DNA from: JBOGJI01 sp050747865
GTDB lineage: Bacteria > Acidobacteriota > Thermoanaerobaculia > Multivoradales > JAHEKO01
Assembly (NCBI GenBank): GCA_050747865.1
Contig: JBOGJI010000235.1
Location: 1 to 55,267 of the forward strand
Direction of reading: 5' to 3'
Length of the DNA stretch: 55,267 bases
Positions within the stretch are counted from its first letter, which is position 1. Every line of letters begins with the position of its first letter. The notes below the pieces were generated by a model, which did no database searches, was not told where the DNA came from, and saw nothing but the letters and a program-made list of their open reading frames with translations. A program made the position numbers and the translations under genes. This document shows positions 8,838 to 17,421 of the stretch, in pieces.

Positions 8838-8870
8838 ATGGCGATGATGGAGCGGACAGACGACTGCTGA
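8838..8870 (+). other. Possible 10-codon leader ORF (MAMMERTDDC)
   Basis: An ATG 8 bases after the -10 opens a 10-codon frame ending TGA at 8868-8870. A GGAG Shine-Dalgarno for the toxin gene follows immediately (about 8871-8874). If transcription starts near 8836, this would be read as a leaderless peptide. It may be chance. Confidence 0.3.
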
Positions 8871-8881
8871 GGAGAGATCTG

Positions 8882-9979
8882 ATGGGCATCCTGGACAGCA
8901 TCGGTGACGCGGCAAGACAGGTCGGCGGCGTATTCAAGGGGGCCGCCGAGGCGCTGTGGGAGACCGGCGAGGGCATCGTGGGCCTCGGCGTCGGAATCGC
9001 CAAGACGAGCTACGACACGAGCCCCCTGGGGCTCGCGATCACCGGCGCGACGCAGCTCTACGAACGAACGACCGGCAACGAGGCGAAGCTGCCGGAGTGG
9101 CTGCCCTCGGCCGAGCGCGGCGCGGCCCGTCTCGGCGCCGCGGCCGAGGTGGTCGGCACCATCGTGCAAGACCCCGGCCTGCTGGTCGACGCGGTCGTCG
9201 ACCCGATCAGGGACGACTGGAACAACGGCAACTACGGCGAGGCCATCGGCCGCGGCGCCATCGAGGTCCTCGGTGTCGTCTTCGGCACGAAGGGCGTTGA
9301 CAAGCTCGCCAAGACGGCGCGCATCGCCGACGCCGCCGGCGACGCGGGCCGCGCCGCCCGCGCCGCCGATACCGCGACCGACGCCGCAAGGGCCGGCCGA
9401 GCAGCCGAGACCGCCGAGGACACGGCCGATGCGGGCCGCGCCGCACGGCAGGCGGACCGAGCCACCGACGCCGGGCACGGCCTAAGCCGGTCCCAGATTG
9501 ACGAGATCAAGGCGACCCCGAAGGGTCAACGGCCAGACCCGAGCGAATATCTGTCCCCGACCTATATCTCCGACCACCTGGCCCAATTCGACGCCGGGGC
9601 CACGCGATTCATGCCGCGCAGCACACTGAACAAATACGGCATCGCTCGTGAGGACGGGACGTCCTTCGTCATGCCGCGACACGAAGCCGACCTGATCGAG
9701 GATGCCGCGAGGCGCGGTGACCTGCGCTACGTGGAGGAGGCGTTGGGTCTGAAGGAGGGCTTCTTCGATCAGGGAGAGCTTGTCCGGGTCGACGTGCCGA
9801 ATCCGCGCGAGCTGAATCTGCGCATACCGTCGGGAAACGAAGCCGGGGCGAGCGAGCTTTGGATCCCCGGAGGCAAACTCCCGAACGGGGCCTCTGAGGC
9901 TGTCATCGACGCCGGCGGCCTGCCCGATTCGCGCTACACTACGCGTGTCGTCGAGGTCGCCGGGGGAAACGGAGAATGA
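8882..9979 (+). CDS. Polymorphic-toxin-like protein
   Basis: Protein of 365 residues without a signal peptide. Residues 1-145 form a Gly/Ala-rich amphipathic region (GILDSIGDAARQVGGVFKGA, later GEAIGRGAIEVLGVVFGTKG) like the pre-toxin modules of polymorphic toxins. Residues 146-200 are an Ala/Asp/Arg repeat-like linker. The C-terminal 160 residues (LSPTYISDHLAQFDAGATRF, LVRVDVPNPRELNLRIPSGN, ELWIPGGKLPNGASEAVI) resemble, from recollection, a compact domain at the ends of RHS/WapA-type toxins. The biochemical activity is not known to me. It overlaps the next gene by ATGA and has its own promoter, as expected for a toxin and immunity pair. The delivery route is unclear because no RHS, LXG or VgrG module is present. 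Confidence 0.72.
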   Translation: MGILDSIGDAARQVGGVFKGAAEALWETGEGIVGLGVGIAKTSYDTSPLGLAITGATQLYERTTGNEAKLPEWLPSAERGAARLGAAAEVVGTIVQDPGLLVDAVVDPIRDDWNNGNYGEAIGRGAIEVLGVVFGTKGVDKLAKTARIADAAGDAGRAARAADTATDAARAGRAAETAEDTADAGRAARQADRATDAGHGLSRSQIDEIKATPKGQRPDPSEYLSPTYISDHLAQFDAGATRFMPRSTLNKYGIAREDGTSFVMPRHEADLIEDAARRGDLRYVEEALGLKEGFFDQGELVRVDVPNPRELNLRIPSGNEAGASELWIPGGKLPNGASEAVIDAGGLPDSRYTTRVVEVAGGNGE

Positions 9980-10260
9980 AGCACGCGAAAGACTACTTCG
10001 TCTCGCGCGAGCACTACTATGCGCTTGGCGTCGACGAGGACACTGGTCGTCATTACCTCTCGATCCCGGTCGACAACGGTCGCGTCTCGTACGAGGAGTA
10101 TTACGAGATCGACGAGGAGACCTACAGCCGTTACATGGCCGATCCCGAAGCCGCCTTGGCGTTTGCGGAGCGGTGCAGGAATCGCGAGGTGGACGACGCG
10201 CTGATCTACCAGCCGAGCAAAGTTCGCGGCGAGCCGTATCGGCCCAAGGCATCGCCGTAG
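9976..10260 (+). CDS. Probable immunity protein for the upstream toxin
   Basis: Acidic cytoplasmic protein of 94 residues (KDYFVSREHYYALGVDEDTG, YYEIDEETYSRYMADPEAAL). It begins inside the toxin stop codon (ATGA overlap), the usual layout for immunity genes. Small size, high Glu/Asp/Tyr content and lack of signal peptide or membrane segment fit an immunity protein that binds its toxin in the cytoplasm. I recall similar proteins beside toxin C-termini of the same type, but the family name is not certain. Confidence 0.7.
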   Translation: MKHAKDYFVSREHYYALGVDEDTGRHYLSIPVDNGRVSYEEYYEIDEETYSRYMADPEAALAFAERCRNREVDDALIYQPSKVRGEPYRPKASP

Positions 10261-10264
10261 TCCA

Positions 10265-10285
10265 CAGCCCGCTTTCTCCGGGCTG
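10265..10285 (+). terminator. Hairpin after the immunity gene
   Basis: A 7-base stem, CAGCCCG/CGGGCTG with a 7-base loop, lies 4 bases after the stop codon. No U-tract follows, so terminator function is uncertain. Confidence 0.45.
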
Positions 10286-10358
10286 GGGGCGGTGGCGATC
10301 AACTTCAGAGACGTCTGGTTCAGCCGGCGGGGGAGGTGCATGAGACAATGCCGGCGTT

Positions 10359-11204
10359 GTGTGTTCGCTGTCCCTGCGTCTGCGGTTGAGCGCTGTACTG
10401 CTTGTGGCCGGCGCGGCTAGCGTGGCGTCGGCGGTGGCCGGCACGGCGACCGAGGTGGCGCCCGGCAACCTGGTGCGCTGGAGCGGGGACGCGGCGGTGA
10501 CGGCCTGCCAGATGCAGGGCCGTCGGTGGGTGCCGATCGAGGGGACCTGCTGGTACGCCGTCGACCTGCTGCAGCCCGCAGGCGGCGTCGAGCTCGGCCG
10601 GGTGCGCGACGGGCGGATGGAGACCGCACGAGTGGCCGTCGCGGAATACCCGTATCCGGTGCAGCACATCACGCTGACCGACACCAGCCGGGTCGATCTG
10701 TCGCCGGCCGATCTCGAGCGCGCGGAGCGCGAGGAGGCCGAGATCGAGCGCCTGTGGGAGCTCGACACGCCGCGCCGCTTCACCCTGCCGCTGGCAGCGC
10801 CGCTCGAGCCCCTCCCCGGGGGCGGCCGGTTCGGCAGCCGCCGCTTCTTCAACGGTCAGCCGCGCAACCCGCACTCGGGCGCCGACTATGCGGCCGCGAG
10901 CGGCGCCCCCGTGCTCGCCGTCGCCGACGGCACGGTGGCGCTCGCCGGCGACTTCTTCTTCTCCGGCAACTCGGTGTTCATCGACCACGGCGACGGCCTC
11001 ATCGGCATGGCGTTCCACCTCTCCGCGATCGACGTCGCCGAAGGTGAGGAAGTCGTGCGCGGCCAGGTCATCGGCAAGGTGGGCGCCACCGGCCGCGCTT
11101 CCGGCCCGCACCTCCACTTCGGCGTCCGCTGGCGCGGCGCCCGCGTCGATCCCGCCCTCCTCTTCGATCCCACGCGAGTCCCGGCGGTCGCGCCACCGCC
11201 GTGA
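10359..11204 (+). CDS. M23-family (LytM) peptidase, exported
   Basis: Protein of 281 residues with a signal peptide (AVLLVAGAASVASAVAG). The C-terminal M23 domain has its zinc ligands in NPHSGADY and GPHLHFGV, plus the core GAPVLAVADGTVALAGDF. Such enzymes cut peptidoglycan cross-links or, when anchored, activate amidases. GTG is the only start possible after the in-frame stop at 10341. The N-terminal 130 residues are family-specific and of unknown role. It overlaps the MFS gene by GTGA, which may be incidental. Confidence 0.88.
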   Translation: MCSLSLRLRLSAVLLVAGAASVASAVAGTATEVAPGNLVRWSGDAAVTACQMQGRRWVPIEGTCWYAVDLLQPAGGVELGRVRDGRMETARVAVAEYPYPVQHITLTDTSRVDLSPADLERAEREEAEIERLWELDTPRRFTLPLAAPLEPLPGGGRFGSRRFFNGQPRNPHSGADYAAASGAPVLAVADGTVALAGDFFFSGNSVFIDHGDGLIGMAFHLSAIDVAEGEEVVRGQVIGKVGATGRASGPHLHFGVRWRGARVDPALLFDPTRVPAVAPPP

Positions 11205-12712
11205 CCGTGCGGTCCGCGCTCCATCGACCGCTCTGCCCGGAGGGACGCGCCGCGGCGGAGGGGGCGGCGAGCGCGGTCTGTGCCGAGGCGGCCCGGCCCT
11301 ACGTGCTCGCCGCCACCATCCTCGCCTCGGCCATGGCCTTCATCGACGGCTCGGTGGTGACCATCGCGCTGCCGGCGATCCAGGACGAGCTGGCGACGGA
11401 CTTCCAGAGGCTGCAGTGGGTGGTGCACGGCTACACGTTGATGCTCGGCGCCCTGTTGCTGGTCGGCGGCGGGCTCGGCGACCGCATCGGCCGGCGTCGC
11501 GTGTTCGTCGCCGGGCTCCTCCTCTTCACGCTCGCCTCGATCGCCTGCGCGGCGGCGCCGTCGATCGGCGTATTGATCGCCGGGCGCGTCGTGCAGGGGA
11601 TCGGCGCGGCCGCGCTGGTGCCGCAGAGCCTGGCGATCATCGCCGCCAGCTTTCCGAAGGAGGTGCGGGGCGCGGCGATCGGGACCTGGGCCGCTGCCTC
11701 CGCGGTGACCACGGCGCTGGGGCCGCCGCTCGGCGGCTTCCTGATCGACAGCCTCTCCTGGCGGGTCGCCTTCTGGATCAACATCCCGCTCGCCGCCGCC
11801 GCCTTCTGGCTGACGCAGCGCCACGTGCCGGAGAGCCGCAACGAGCAGGCAGGCGGCGCGGTCGACTGGGGCGGGGCGGCGGTCGCCGTCGTGTCGCTCG
11901 GCGTGCTGACGCTCGGGCTGACGATGCTGTCCGAGCAGGGCGGCAGCCGCGGCCTGGCCTACTCTTGCCTCGCCGTCGGCGCGCTCGGCATCCTGCCGTT
12001 CCTGCGCCTGGAGAGCCGGGCTGAGAACCCGGTGATGCCTCCGGCGCTCTTCCGCTCCCCGGTCTTCACCGGAACCAACATCGTCACGCTGTTCCTCTAC
12101 GGGAGCCTGTCCGGTGCGCTTTTCCTCCTGCCCTTCGAGCTCATCGAGCGGCGCGGCCTCTCGGCGACGCAGGTCGGCCTCACGCTGCTGCCGCTCGGGC
12201 TCATCATCGGCCTGTTCTCGCGCCGGGCCGGCGCGGCGGCCGACCGCGTCGGGCCGCGGCCTTTCCTCGCCGTGGGCGCGCTGCTCGTCGTCCTCGCCTG
12301 TGCCGGGCTGGCGCTGAACCTTTCGAACTTCTGGCTGGGCGTGCTGCTGCCCGTGCTGCTGCTCGCGGCCGGTTTGGCGACGGCGGTGTCGCCGCTCACC
12401 ACGGCGGTCATGAACTCGGTGCCGGACGCGCAATCCGGGGCCGCCTCGGGGGTCAACAACGCGGCGAGCCGGCTCGCGGGCCTGTTTTCGGTGGCGATCC
12501 TCGGCGCCGTGGCGAGCTTGCTCTTCGCCCGTGCGGCGCCGCCGCAGGCGCGGTTCGGCGTGCTTCCGCCGCTCGACGATCCGGCGCGCGCCACGCTGGA
12601 GGGCGCTTTCTCGACCGGGTATGCGGCCGCCATGGCTTTGGCCGCCGTGGGGGCCGCGGCGGCGGCGGTCTGTTCGTTCCTGTTGCCACGCCGCGCCGCG
12701 CGGCCGGCGTGA
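11201..12712 (+). CDS. MFS multidrug exporter, DHA2 (EmrB/QacA) family
   Basis: Inner-membrane proton-coupled exporter of 503 residues. The first helix carries the DHA2 landmark (ASAMAFIDGSVVTIALPAIQ), loop 2-3 has motif A (GGGLGDRIGRRRVFVAG) and helix 5 has the motif-C-like LGPPLGGFLID. Length and hydrophobicity fit 14 transmembrane segments. Two adjacent GTG codons (11201, 11207) can start it; the first overlaps the M23 stop. The transported compound cannot be deduced. Confidence 0.9.
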   Translation: MTVRSALHRPLCPEGRAAAEGAASAVCAEAARPYVLAATILASAMAFIDGSVVTIALPAIQDELATDFQRLQWVVHGYTLMLGALLLVGGGLGDRIGRRRVFVAGLLLFTLASIACAAAPSIGVLIAGRVVQGIGAAALVPQSLAIIAASFPKEVRGAAIGTWAAASAVTTALGPPLGGFLIDSLSWRVAFWINIPLAAAAFWLTQRHVPESRNEQAGGAVDWGGAAVAVVSLGVLTLGLTMLSEQGGSRGLAYSCLAVGALGILPFLRLESRAENPVMPPALFRSPVFTGTNIVTLFLYGSLSGALFLLPFELIERRGLSATQVGLTLLPLGLIIGLFSRRAGAAADRVGPRPFLAVGALLVVLACAGLALNLSNFWLGVLLPVLLLAAGLATAVSPLTTAVMNSVPDAQSGAASGVNNAASRLAGLFSVAILGAVASLLFARAAPPQARFGVLPPLDDPARATLEGAFSTGYAAAMALAAVGAAAAAVCSFLLPRRAARPA

Positions 12713-12766
12713 ATCGGCTGCGGGCCGACCACCACATCCTGTGCTACCCTTGCGACCCGGAGACGG

Positions 12767-12782
12767 TTTTGACTGGTCAAAA
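12767..12782. promoter_or_regulatory. Palindromic operator-like site
   Basis: TTTTGAC-TG-GTCAAAA is a perfect 7-base inverted repeat with a 2-base centre in otherwise GC-rich DNA. It overlaps the likely start codon of the Cys/His-rich gene. The binding protein is unknown. Confidence 0.55.
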
Positions 12783-13179
12783 GCTCGCCAGCGCGATCCT
12801 CGCCATGCAGCTCCTGGTGCCTCTGGTGTGGGCGCCGTTGCGGCTGGCGCCGCTGGCTCGTGAGTGCACCTGTGACCACGCGCACAGCCACTGCACCGAC
12901 TGCGCCTGCCCGGTGCCACCGGTGAAGCGCCCGCAGCCCGAATGTCACGGCAGCGGTCCGGGCGCGCAGTGCTCCATCTCCTCGGCCGGCAAGTCGGCGC
13001 CCGTCGCTCTGCTCACCGTCCTGGACGAGCTGTTTCGGGGCGCCACCATGCCGACGGCGGCGCGACTGCTGCCTCCCCGGTTGAACGGCGTCACGCGGCC
13101 GCCCGAGTCCCAGGCGCCGTTGCAGGCGAGCCCCGCCCCTCCGACCCCTCCGCCTCAGCCTTCCTTTCGCGTCGCGTAG
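12769..13179 (+). CDS. Small exported Cys/His-rich protein, probable metal-related
   Basis: Protein of about 136 residues. The proposed TTG start at 12769 has a CGGAG Shine-Dalgarno 6 bases upstream and gives a clean hydrophobic signal segment (KLASAILAMQLLVPLVWAPL). An alternative GTG at 12709 overlaps the MFS stop. The mature N-terminus is dense in potential metal ligands (CTCDHAHSHCTDCACP, then CHGSGPGAQC). The C-terminus is Pro-rich and disordered. It precedes a TonB receptor and a CxCC-containing BNR lipoprotein, so a role in copper or other metal handling is inferred. No enzyme family is recognised. Confidence 0.65.
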   Translation: MTGQKLASAILAMQLLVPLVWAPLRLAPLARECTCDHAHSHCTDCACPVPPVKRPQPECHGSGPGAQCSISSAGKSAPVALLTVLDELFRGATMPTAARLLPPRLNGVTRPPESQAPLQASPAPPTPPPQPSFRVA

Positions 13180-13326
13180 CCCGTCGGATCCCCGCCGCAC
13201 GCCGCGACGGAGATCCGGGTATCGGGCGGCCGCGCTCCGTGAGCCCCTACCGGGTCTCTTCGTGTCCTAAGACAACGGGCTCCCGGCGGCGCGGGCCGTC
13301 CGCGATGACTCGAAAGGAAGGAGTAG

Positions 13327-15714
13327 ATGATGCGCACGTGGAGTGCCAGGCGCAGCGCCTGGATGTTCCCCTCGCTCGTCGCGGCCGTTGCCCTGCTGGC
13401 CACGGCGCCGGCCGGAGCTATGAGGTTCGCACAGACGGCTGAACCGAGCCAGACATCGCGCGGCGACGAACCGACCGAGGACAAACGACCCGAACAGTCA
13501 ACGGAGGACGACCCGCCCGCCGCGCGCGGAGAGGTCAAAGAGTCGATCACCGTCTTCGGTGAGGGCGTGGAGGAGACCGACTACACCAGCCCCAAGAGCT
13601 TGCTTACCTCACAGGACCTCGAGCCGATCGCCGTCGTGACGACCGAGGACATCGTCAAATACGAGCCGAGCCTCGTCATCCGGCGCCGCTTCATCGGCGA
13701 CGCCAACGGAACCATGGGCATCCGCGGCTCGAACATGTTCCAGACCACCCGCTCGATGGTCTTCGCCGACGGGATCCCCCTGCACTATTTCCTCGAGACT
13801 CGATGGAACGGGTCGCCGCGCTGGGGCCTGGTCAACGCCGATGAGGTCGGCTTCGTGGAAGTGGTCTACGGGCCCTTCTCGGCCGAATACAGCGGCAACG
13901 CGATGGGCGGCGTCGTCAATATCGAGACCAAGATCCCGACCGAGCGCCACGTCCACTTCGAGGGCATGCTCATCAACCAGGATTTCGACGCCCTGGGGGT
14001 GGGGGACGACTCGCTGGACGGCTTCCGGGGGTTCCTCTCCTACGGCGACCGGATCGGCGGCTTCAGCTTCTACGGTGCCATGACCCGGCTGGAGAACCAC
14101 GGGCAGACACAAGCTTTCCTGTTCGACACCCAGGGTGTGCCGAGCGGAGAGGAGGTTCCGGTCCGCGGATCGCTGAGTGGCCGCGACGAGTACGGCGAAG
14201 GCGCCCGCTACTTCGGCAACGCCGGCCCGGTCGATTCGCTGACCGACCAGTTCAAGCTCAAGCTCGGCTACGAGTTCGGTGACGGCTGGCTGGCGCTGCT
14301 CAACACCGGCTATGAGGTCCGAAACCTCGAGACCGACGCTGCCGAGAATTACCTGGTCGGTCTCGACGGCCAGCCGGTGTGGAGCGGCAGGGTGGTCGAA
14401 GACGGCGTCGCCTTCGACGTTTCGGGCAGCGACTTCCTGGTCGACGTGCAGGATCGCCGCACGCTGCTCCTGGGGCTGCGCCTCAGCGGCCCCCTGAACG
14501 ATCGCTGGAGTCTGCAGGCGGCGCTGAGCTCGTTCGACATCCTCGAGGACGAGGCGCGCGCCTCGCTGCGCAATCCCGCGGACCCCGCGTACACGCCGAC
14601 AGGCACCGTCCGCGACAACGACGACGCCAGCTGGCAGTCGGCCGACGTGAAGCTGCAGAACGACGCGCTGGGAGGCAACGACGCCCTCAGCCTAGTCACC
14701 GGCTACCGCTGGGAGACCTACTCCCTCGGCGTCAGCAACTACGACTCCGACGACTACGCGAGCGGCGCGCGCAGCGCGCTCAACAACGCCAGCGGCGGGG
14801 ACAGCGAGCTGCACGCCCTCTTCGCGCAGCTCGGCTGGCGTCTTGGATCCCGATGGGACCTGGCGCTCGGCGGGCGTTACGAGGACTGGGCGACCGACGA
14901 CGGCTTCTTCAACGACCTGGGGGAGGTCGAGCACCATGTCGACCGCGCGGAGGAGCGTTTCTCGCCCAAGTTCTCGCTCGGCTTCGCTCCCAGCGCCGGC
15001 TGGCGGCTGCGCCTGTCGGCGGCCAAGGCTTACCGCTTCCCGATCGTCGAGGAGCTGTTTCAGAACGAGCGGAGCACCAACGGCACCTCGATCGCCAACG
15101 CCGACCTGGAGCCCGAAGACGGCCGGCATCTCAACTGGATGGTCGAACGCTATCTGTCGGCCGGCGTACTCCGGCTCAACGTGTTCACGGAGACGATCGA
15201 GGACACCATCGAGGGCCAGTCGACCATCGTCGACAACCGCACCATCCGCACCTTCCTGCCGATCGACGAGGTGGAGACCCATGGAGTCGAGCTGATCTAC
15301 GGACGGAGCCGCATCGGTGACAGCCGGCTGGGCGCGCGGTTCAACGTCACCTATCTCGACTCCGAGATCATCGAGAACCGCGCCGACCCGAGCCTCGAGG
15401 GCAAGGTCTATCCGCGCATGCCCAGGTGGCGCGCCAACCTGCTGCTCGACTACGCGCTCGCCGCTCGCTGGCAGCTCGGCGGCGGCGTGCGGTACTCGAG
15501 CGACAGCTACGGCGATCTCGACAACGCCGACACCGCGCGCGAGGTCTTCGGCGCCATCGACGCCTACACCCAGCTCAATCTCAAGGTCGGCTACCGGCTC
15601 AACGAGATGGTCCGCTTCAACCTGGCGGTCGACAACTTGACCGACGAGATCACGTACGTGCACCACCCATGGCCCGGCCGCACGGCGAGCCTGGAGGTGG
15701 TCATCGACCGTTGA
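13327..15714 (+). CDS. TonB-dependent outer-membrane receptor
   Basis: Outer-membrane receptor of 795 residues. A signal peptide (VAAVALLATAPAGA) is followed by a plug domain with typical elements (TTEDIVKYEPSLVIRRRFIG, GIRGSNMF, VVYGPFSAEYSGNAMGGVVN) and a 22-strand-type barrel ending in an aromatic-rich strand (RTASLEVVIDR). A strong AGGAAGGAG Shine-Dalgarno fixes the first ATG. Energy would come from the ExbB/ExbD/TonB set at 48.9-51.3 kb. The cargo is unknown; the neighbours suggest a metal or metal complex rather than a sugar. Confidence 0.92.
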   Translation: MMRTWSARRSAWMFPSLVAAVALLATAPAGAMRFAQTAEPSQTSRGDEPTEDKRPEQSTEDDPPAARGEVKESITVFGEGVEETDYTSPKSLLTSQDLEPIAVVTTEDIVKYEPSLVIRRRFIGDANGTMGIRGSNMFQTTRSMVFADGIPLHYFLETRWNGSPRWGLVNADEVGFVEVVYGPFSAEYSGNAMGGVVNIETKIPTERHVHFEGMLINQDFDALGVGDDSLDGFRGFLSYGDRIGGFSFYGAMTRLENHGQTQAFLFDTQGVPSGEEVPVRGSLSGRDEYGEGARYFGNAGPVDSLTDQFKLKLGYEFGDGWLALLNTGYEVRNLETDAAENYLVGLDGQPVWSGRVVEDGVAFDVSGSDFLVDVQDRRTLLLGLRLSGPLNDRWSLQAALSSFDILEDEARASLRNPADPAYTPTGTVRDNDDASWQSADVKLQNDALGGNDALSLVTGYRWETYSLGVSNYDSDDYASGARSALNNASGGDSELHALFAQLGWRLGSRWDLALGGRYEDWATDDGFFNDLGEVEHHVDRAEERFSPKFSLGFAPSAGWRLRLSAAKAYRFPIVEELFQNERSTNGTSIANADLEPEDGRHLNWMVERYLSAGVLRLNVFTETIEDTIEGQSTIVDNRTIRTFLPIDEVETHGVELIYGRSRIGDSRLGARFNVTYLDSEIIENRADPSLEGKVYPRMPRWRANLLLDYALAARWQLGGGVRYSSDSYGDLDNADTAREVFGAIDAYTQLNLKVGYRLNEMVRFNLAVDNLTDEITYVHHPWPGRTASLEVVIDR

Positions 15715-15736
15715 CGACAGGGGCGAGGAGGACACC

Positions 15737-16981
15737 ATGCGATTCCCCGGAGCCGTCTCTCGTTTCCTGGCGACCGCCGCGCTGGCGGCGGTCGCCGGCT
15801 GCGCGCCGGACGGCGTACCATCGCCGCAGGCGGGGGCCCACCATCACACCGTGGCCGAAGAGCCGCCGTGCGAGGAGACCTCGATCGACTGTGGCAACAC
15901 ACCGAGCCTCACCTTCGACCGCTCCGGGCGGCTGTGGGCGGTGTTCGAGCAGGAGGGGCACGCCTACGTGACCCGCTCGGATGACCGAGGCGCGAGCTTC
16001 TCGCCGCCGGTGCGGGTCAACGCCGAGGCCGAGGAGATCGAGACCAACGGCGAGGGCCGACCGAAGCTGGCTCTCGGGCCGCGGGGGGAGGTCTATATCT
16101 CGTGGACCCGCAGCACCGGGAGGTTCAGCGGTGACATCCGCTTCAGCCGTTCGCTTGACGGCGGCGCCAGCTTCACGCCACCGGTGACGGTGAACGATGA
16201 CGGCAAAGACACCGGCAACCGCTTCGACTCGCTGTGGGTCGACGCTGCCGGCGACGTATACCTGGCCTGGATCGACAAGCGCGACCGCGATGCCGCGGAG
16301 CGCGCTGGCAGGAAGTACCGGGGAGTGTCGGTCTACTACACCGTCTCCATCGACCGCGGAGCGTCGTTCGTGCCCAATCGACGGGTGGCGCACAACGCCT
16401 GCGAATGCTGCCGCATCGGCATCACCGACGCTCCGGGAGGCGGCGCGGCGATCCTCTGGCGCCACGTCTTCGCCCCCAACGTCCGGGATCACGCCTTCAC
16501 CCTCCTCGACCGCGAGGATGCCGGCGAGCTGCAACGCGTCTCCCACGAGGGCTGGGCGATCGACGCCTGCCCTCACCATGGGCCCGCGCTGGCGCCTGCC
16601 TCCGTCGACGGCTACCACATGACCTGGTTCACCGCCGCGGACGGGCGTCCGCGGATCTACTACGGCCGGTGGGACCCGGAGAGCGGAGAGACTCGCCACC
16701 GGCGGGAGATCGCCGGTGGCGCGCAGGCCTCGCATCCGCATATCGCCCGGACCGGTGACCTCCTGGTGGTCGTCTGGAAAGAGGTCGGCTCGCCTCGCAC
16801 CAGCGTGTACAGCATCGTGTCGACCGACGGTGGCGAGACCTGGTCCGACCGCCGATCCCTCGCGACCACCGAGGGCGCTTCGGATCATCCGTTCCTCCTC
16901 GGTTACGGCGGCGACACCTATCTCGCCTGGCACACCGGCTCCGAGGGCCTGCGGATGGTTCCGGTACCTCATGAGGGCTAG
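15737..16981 (+). CDS. BNR/sialidase-like beta-propeller lipoprotein with CxCC motif
   Basis: Lipoprotein of 414 residues (lipobox AAVAGC, Cys near residue 22). Asp-box repeats occur at SDDRGASF, SLDGGASF, SIDRGASF and STDGGETW, giving a six-bladed sialidase-like propeller. The Arg triad and Tyr nucleophile of true sialidases are not evident. Between blades sits HNACECCRIG, and later ACPHHGP; the mature N-terminus has HHH and CEETSIDC. These are plausible metal sites. GAGGAGG precedes the ATG. It is the last gene of the Cys/His peptide-receptor-propeller series. Confidence 0.85.
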   Translation: MRFPGAVSRFLATAALAAVAGCAPDGVPSPQAGAHHHTVAEEPPCEETSIDCGNTPSLTFDRSGRLWAVFEQEGHAYVTRSDDRGASFSPPVRVNAEAEEIETNGEGRPKLALGPRGEVYISWTRSTGRFSGDIRFSRSLDGGASFTPPVTVNDDGKDTGNRFDSLWVDAAGDVYLAWIDKRDRDAAERAGRKYRGVSVYYTVSIDRGASFVPNRRVAHNACECCRIGITDAPGGGAAILWRHVFAPNVRDHAFTLLDREDAGELQRVSHEGWAIDACPHHGPALAPASVDGYHMTWFTAADGRPRIYYGRWDPESGETRHRREIAGGAQASHPHIARTGDLLVVVWKEVGSPRTSVYSIVSTDGGETWSDRRSLATTEGASDHPFLLGYGGDTYLAWHTGSEGLRMVPVPHEG

Positions 16982-17421
16982 CCCTGGGGGCCGCACCTAC
17001 GACACCCGGGATTGTCGAGTTTCGGACGGTCGTCCCTCTCGCCTCGGACGGCGCCGGCGCTCTGACGCTCCGGCCACTGCCGAGCCAGCTCGCGGGCGAG
17101 GACGACCTCGGCACGGCGCTCGACCTCGGCCTCCGCAGGCGAGCCTTCCGCGATCAGCAGGGTCTCGTCGAAGCCCACCAGACCGGGGCCATTTACGGTC
17201 TCGGCGCCGGCGGTCAGAGGAGCGGCAAGGAGGTCCAGCTTGTGGTAGGGATACGGTACACCGGAGTCGGCCTCCAGGGATCGTATGATCCGCGGCAGCA
17301 CGTCCTGGAGGTGGGCGGTCTCCGCGGCCCTGCCACGCGGCGTGAAGATGCGTATCTCGATCCCCTTTGACCCGGCGGGTTCAGTTCGCGCCACGTCGAA
17401 GGGTCCGACCCCGAACGCATC
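16978..17421 (-). pseudogene. Remnant of M1-family aminopeptidase-like protein
   Basis: About 147 codons remain. The segment PYPYHKLDLLAAP, GPGLVGFDETLLIAEGSP and the helix LARELARQW match the M1 domain where HExxH should stand. Both zinc-ligand histidines are arginines here (HELAH to RELAR), and the sequence ends shortly after without the distal glutamate. The 5' end is fused, out of frame, to the permease remnant at about 17410-17421. It is therefore an inactive fragment left by a deletion. Confidence 0.75.

Noticed and set aside
10886..12919. 677-residue minus-strand frame opposite the MFS gene
   Set aside because: Highly charged low-complexity sequence typical of antisense frames in GC-rich DNA; the plus strand encodes clear M23 and MFS proteins.
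13180..13326. Possible cobalamin riboswitch before the TonB receptor
   Set aside because: The 147-base leader lacks a recognisable B12-box or the conserved stems; only GC-rich sequence and a ribosome site were found.
15737..16981. True sialidase activity for the BNR lipoprotein
   Set aside because: Asp-boxes are present, but the arginine triad and nucleophilic tyrosine of sialidases could not be located.
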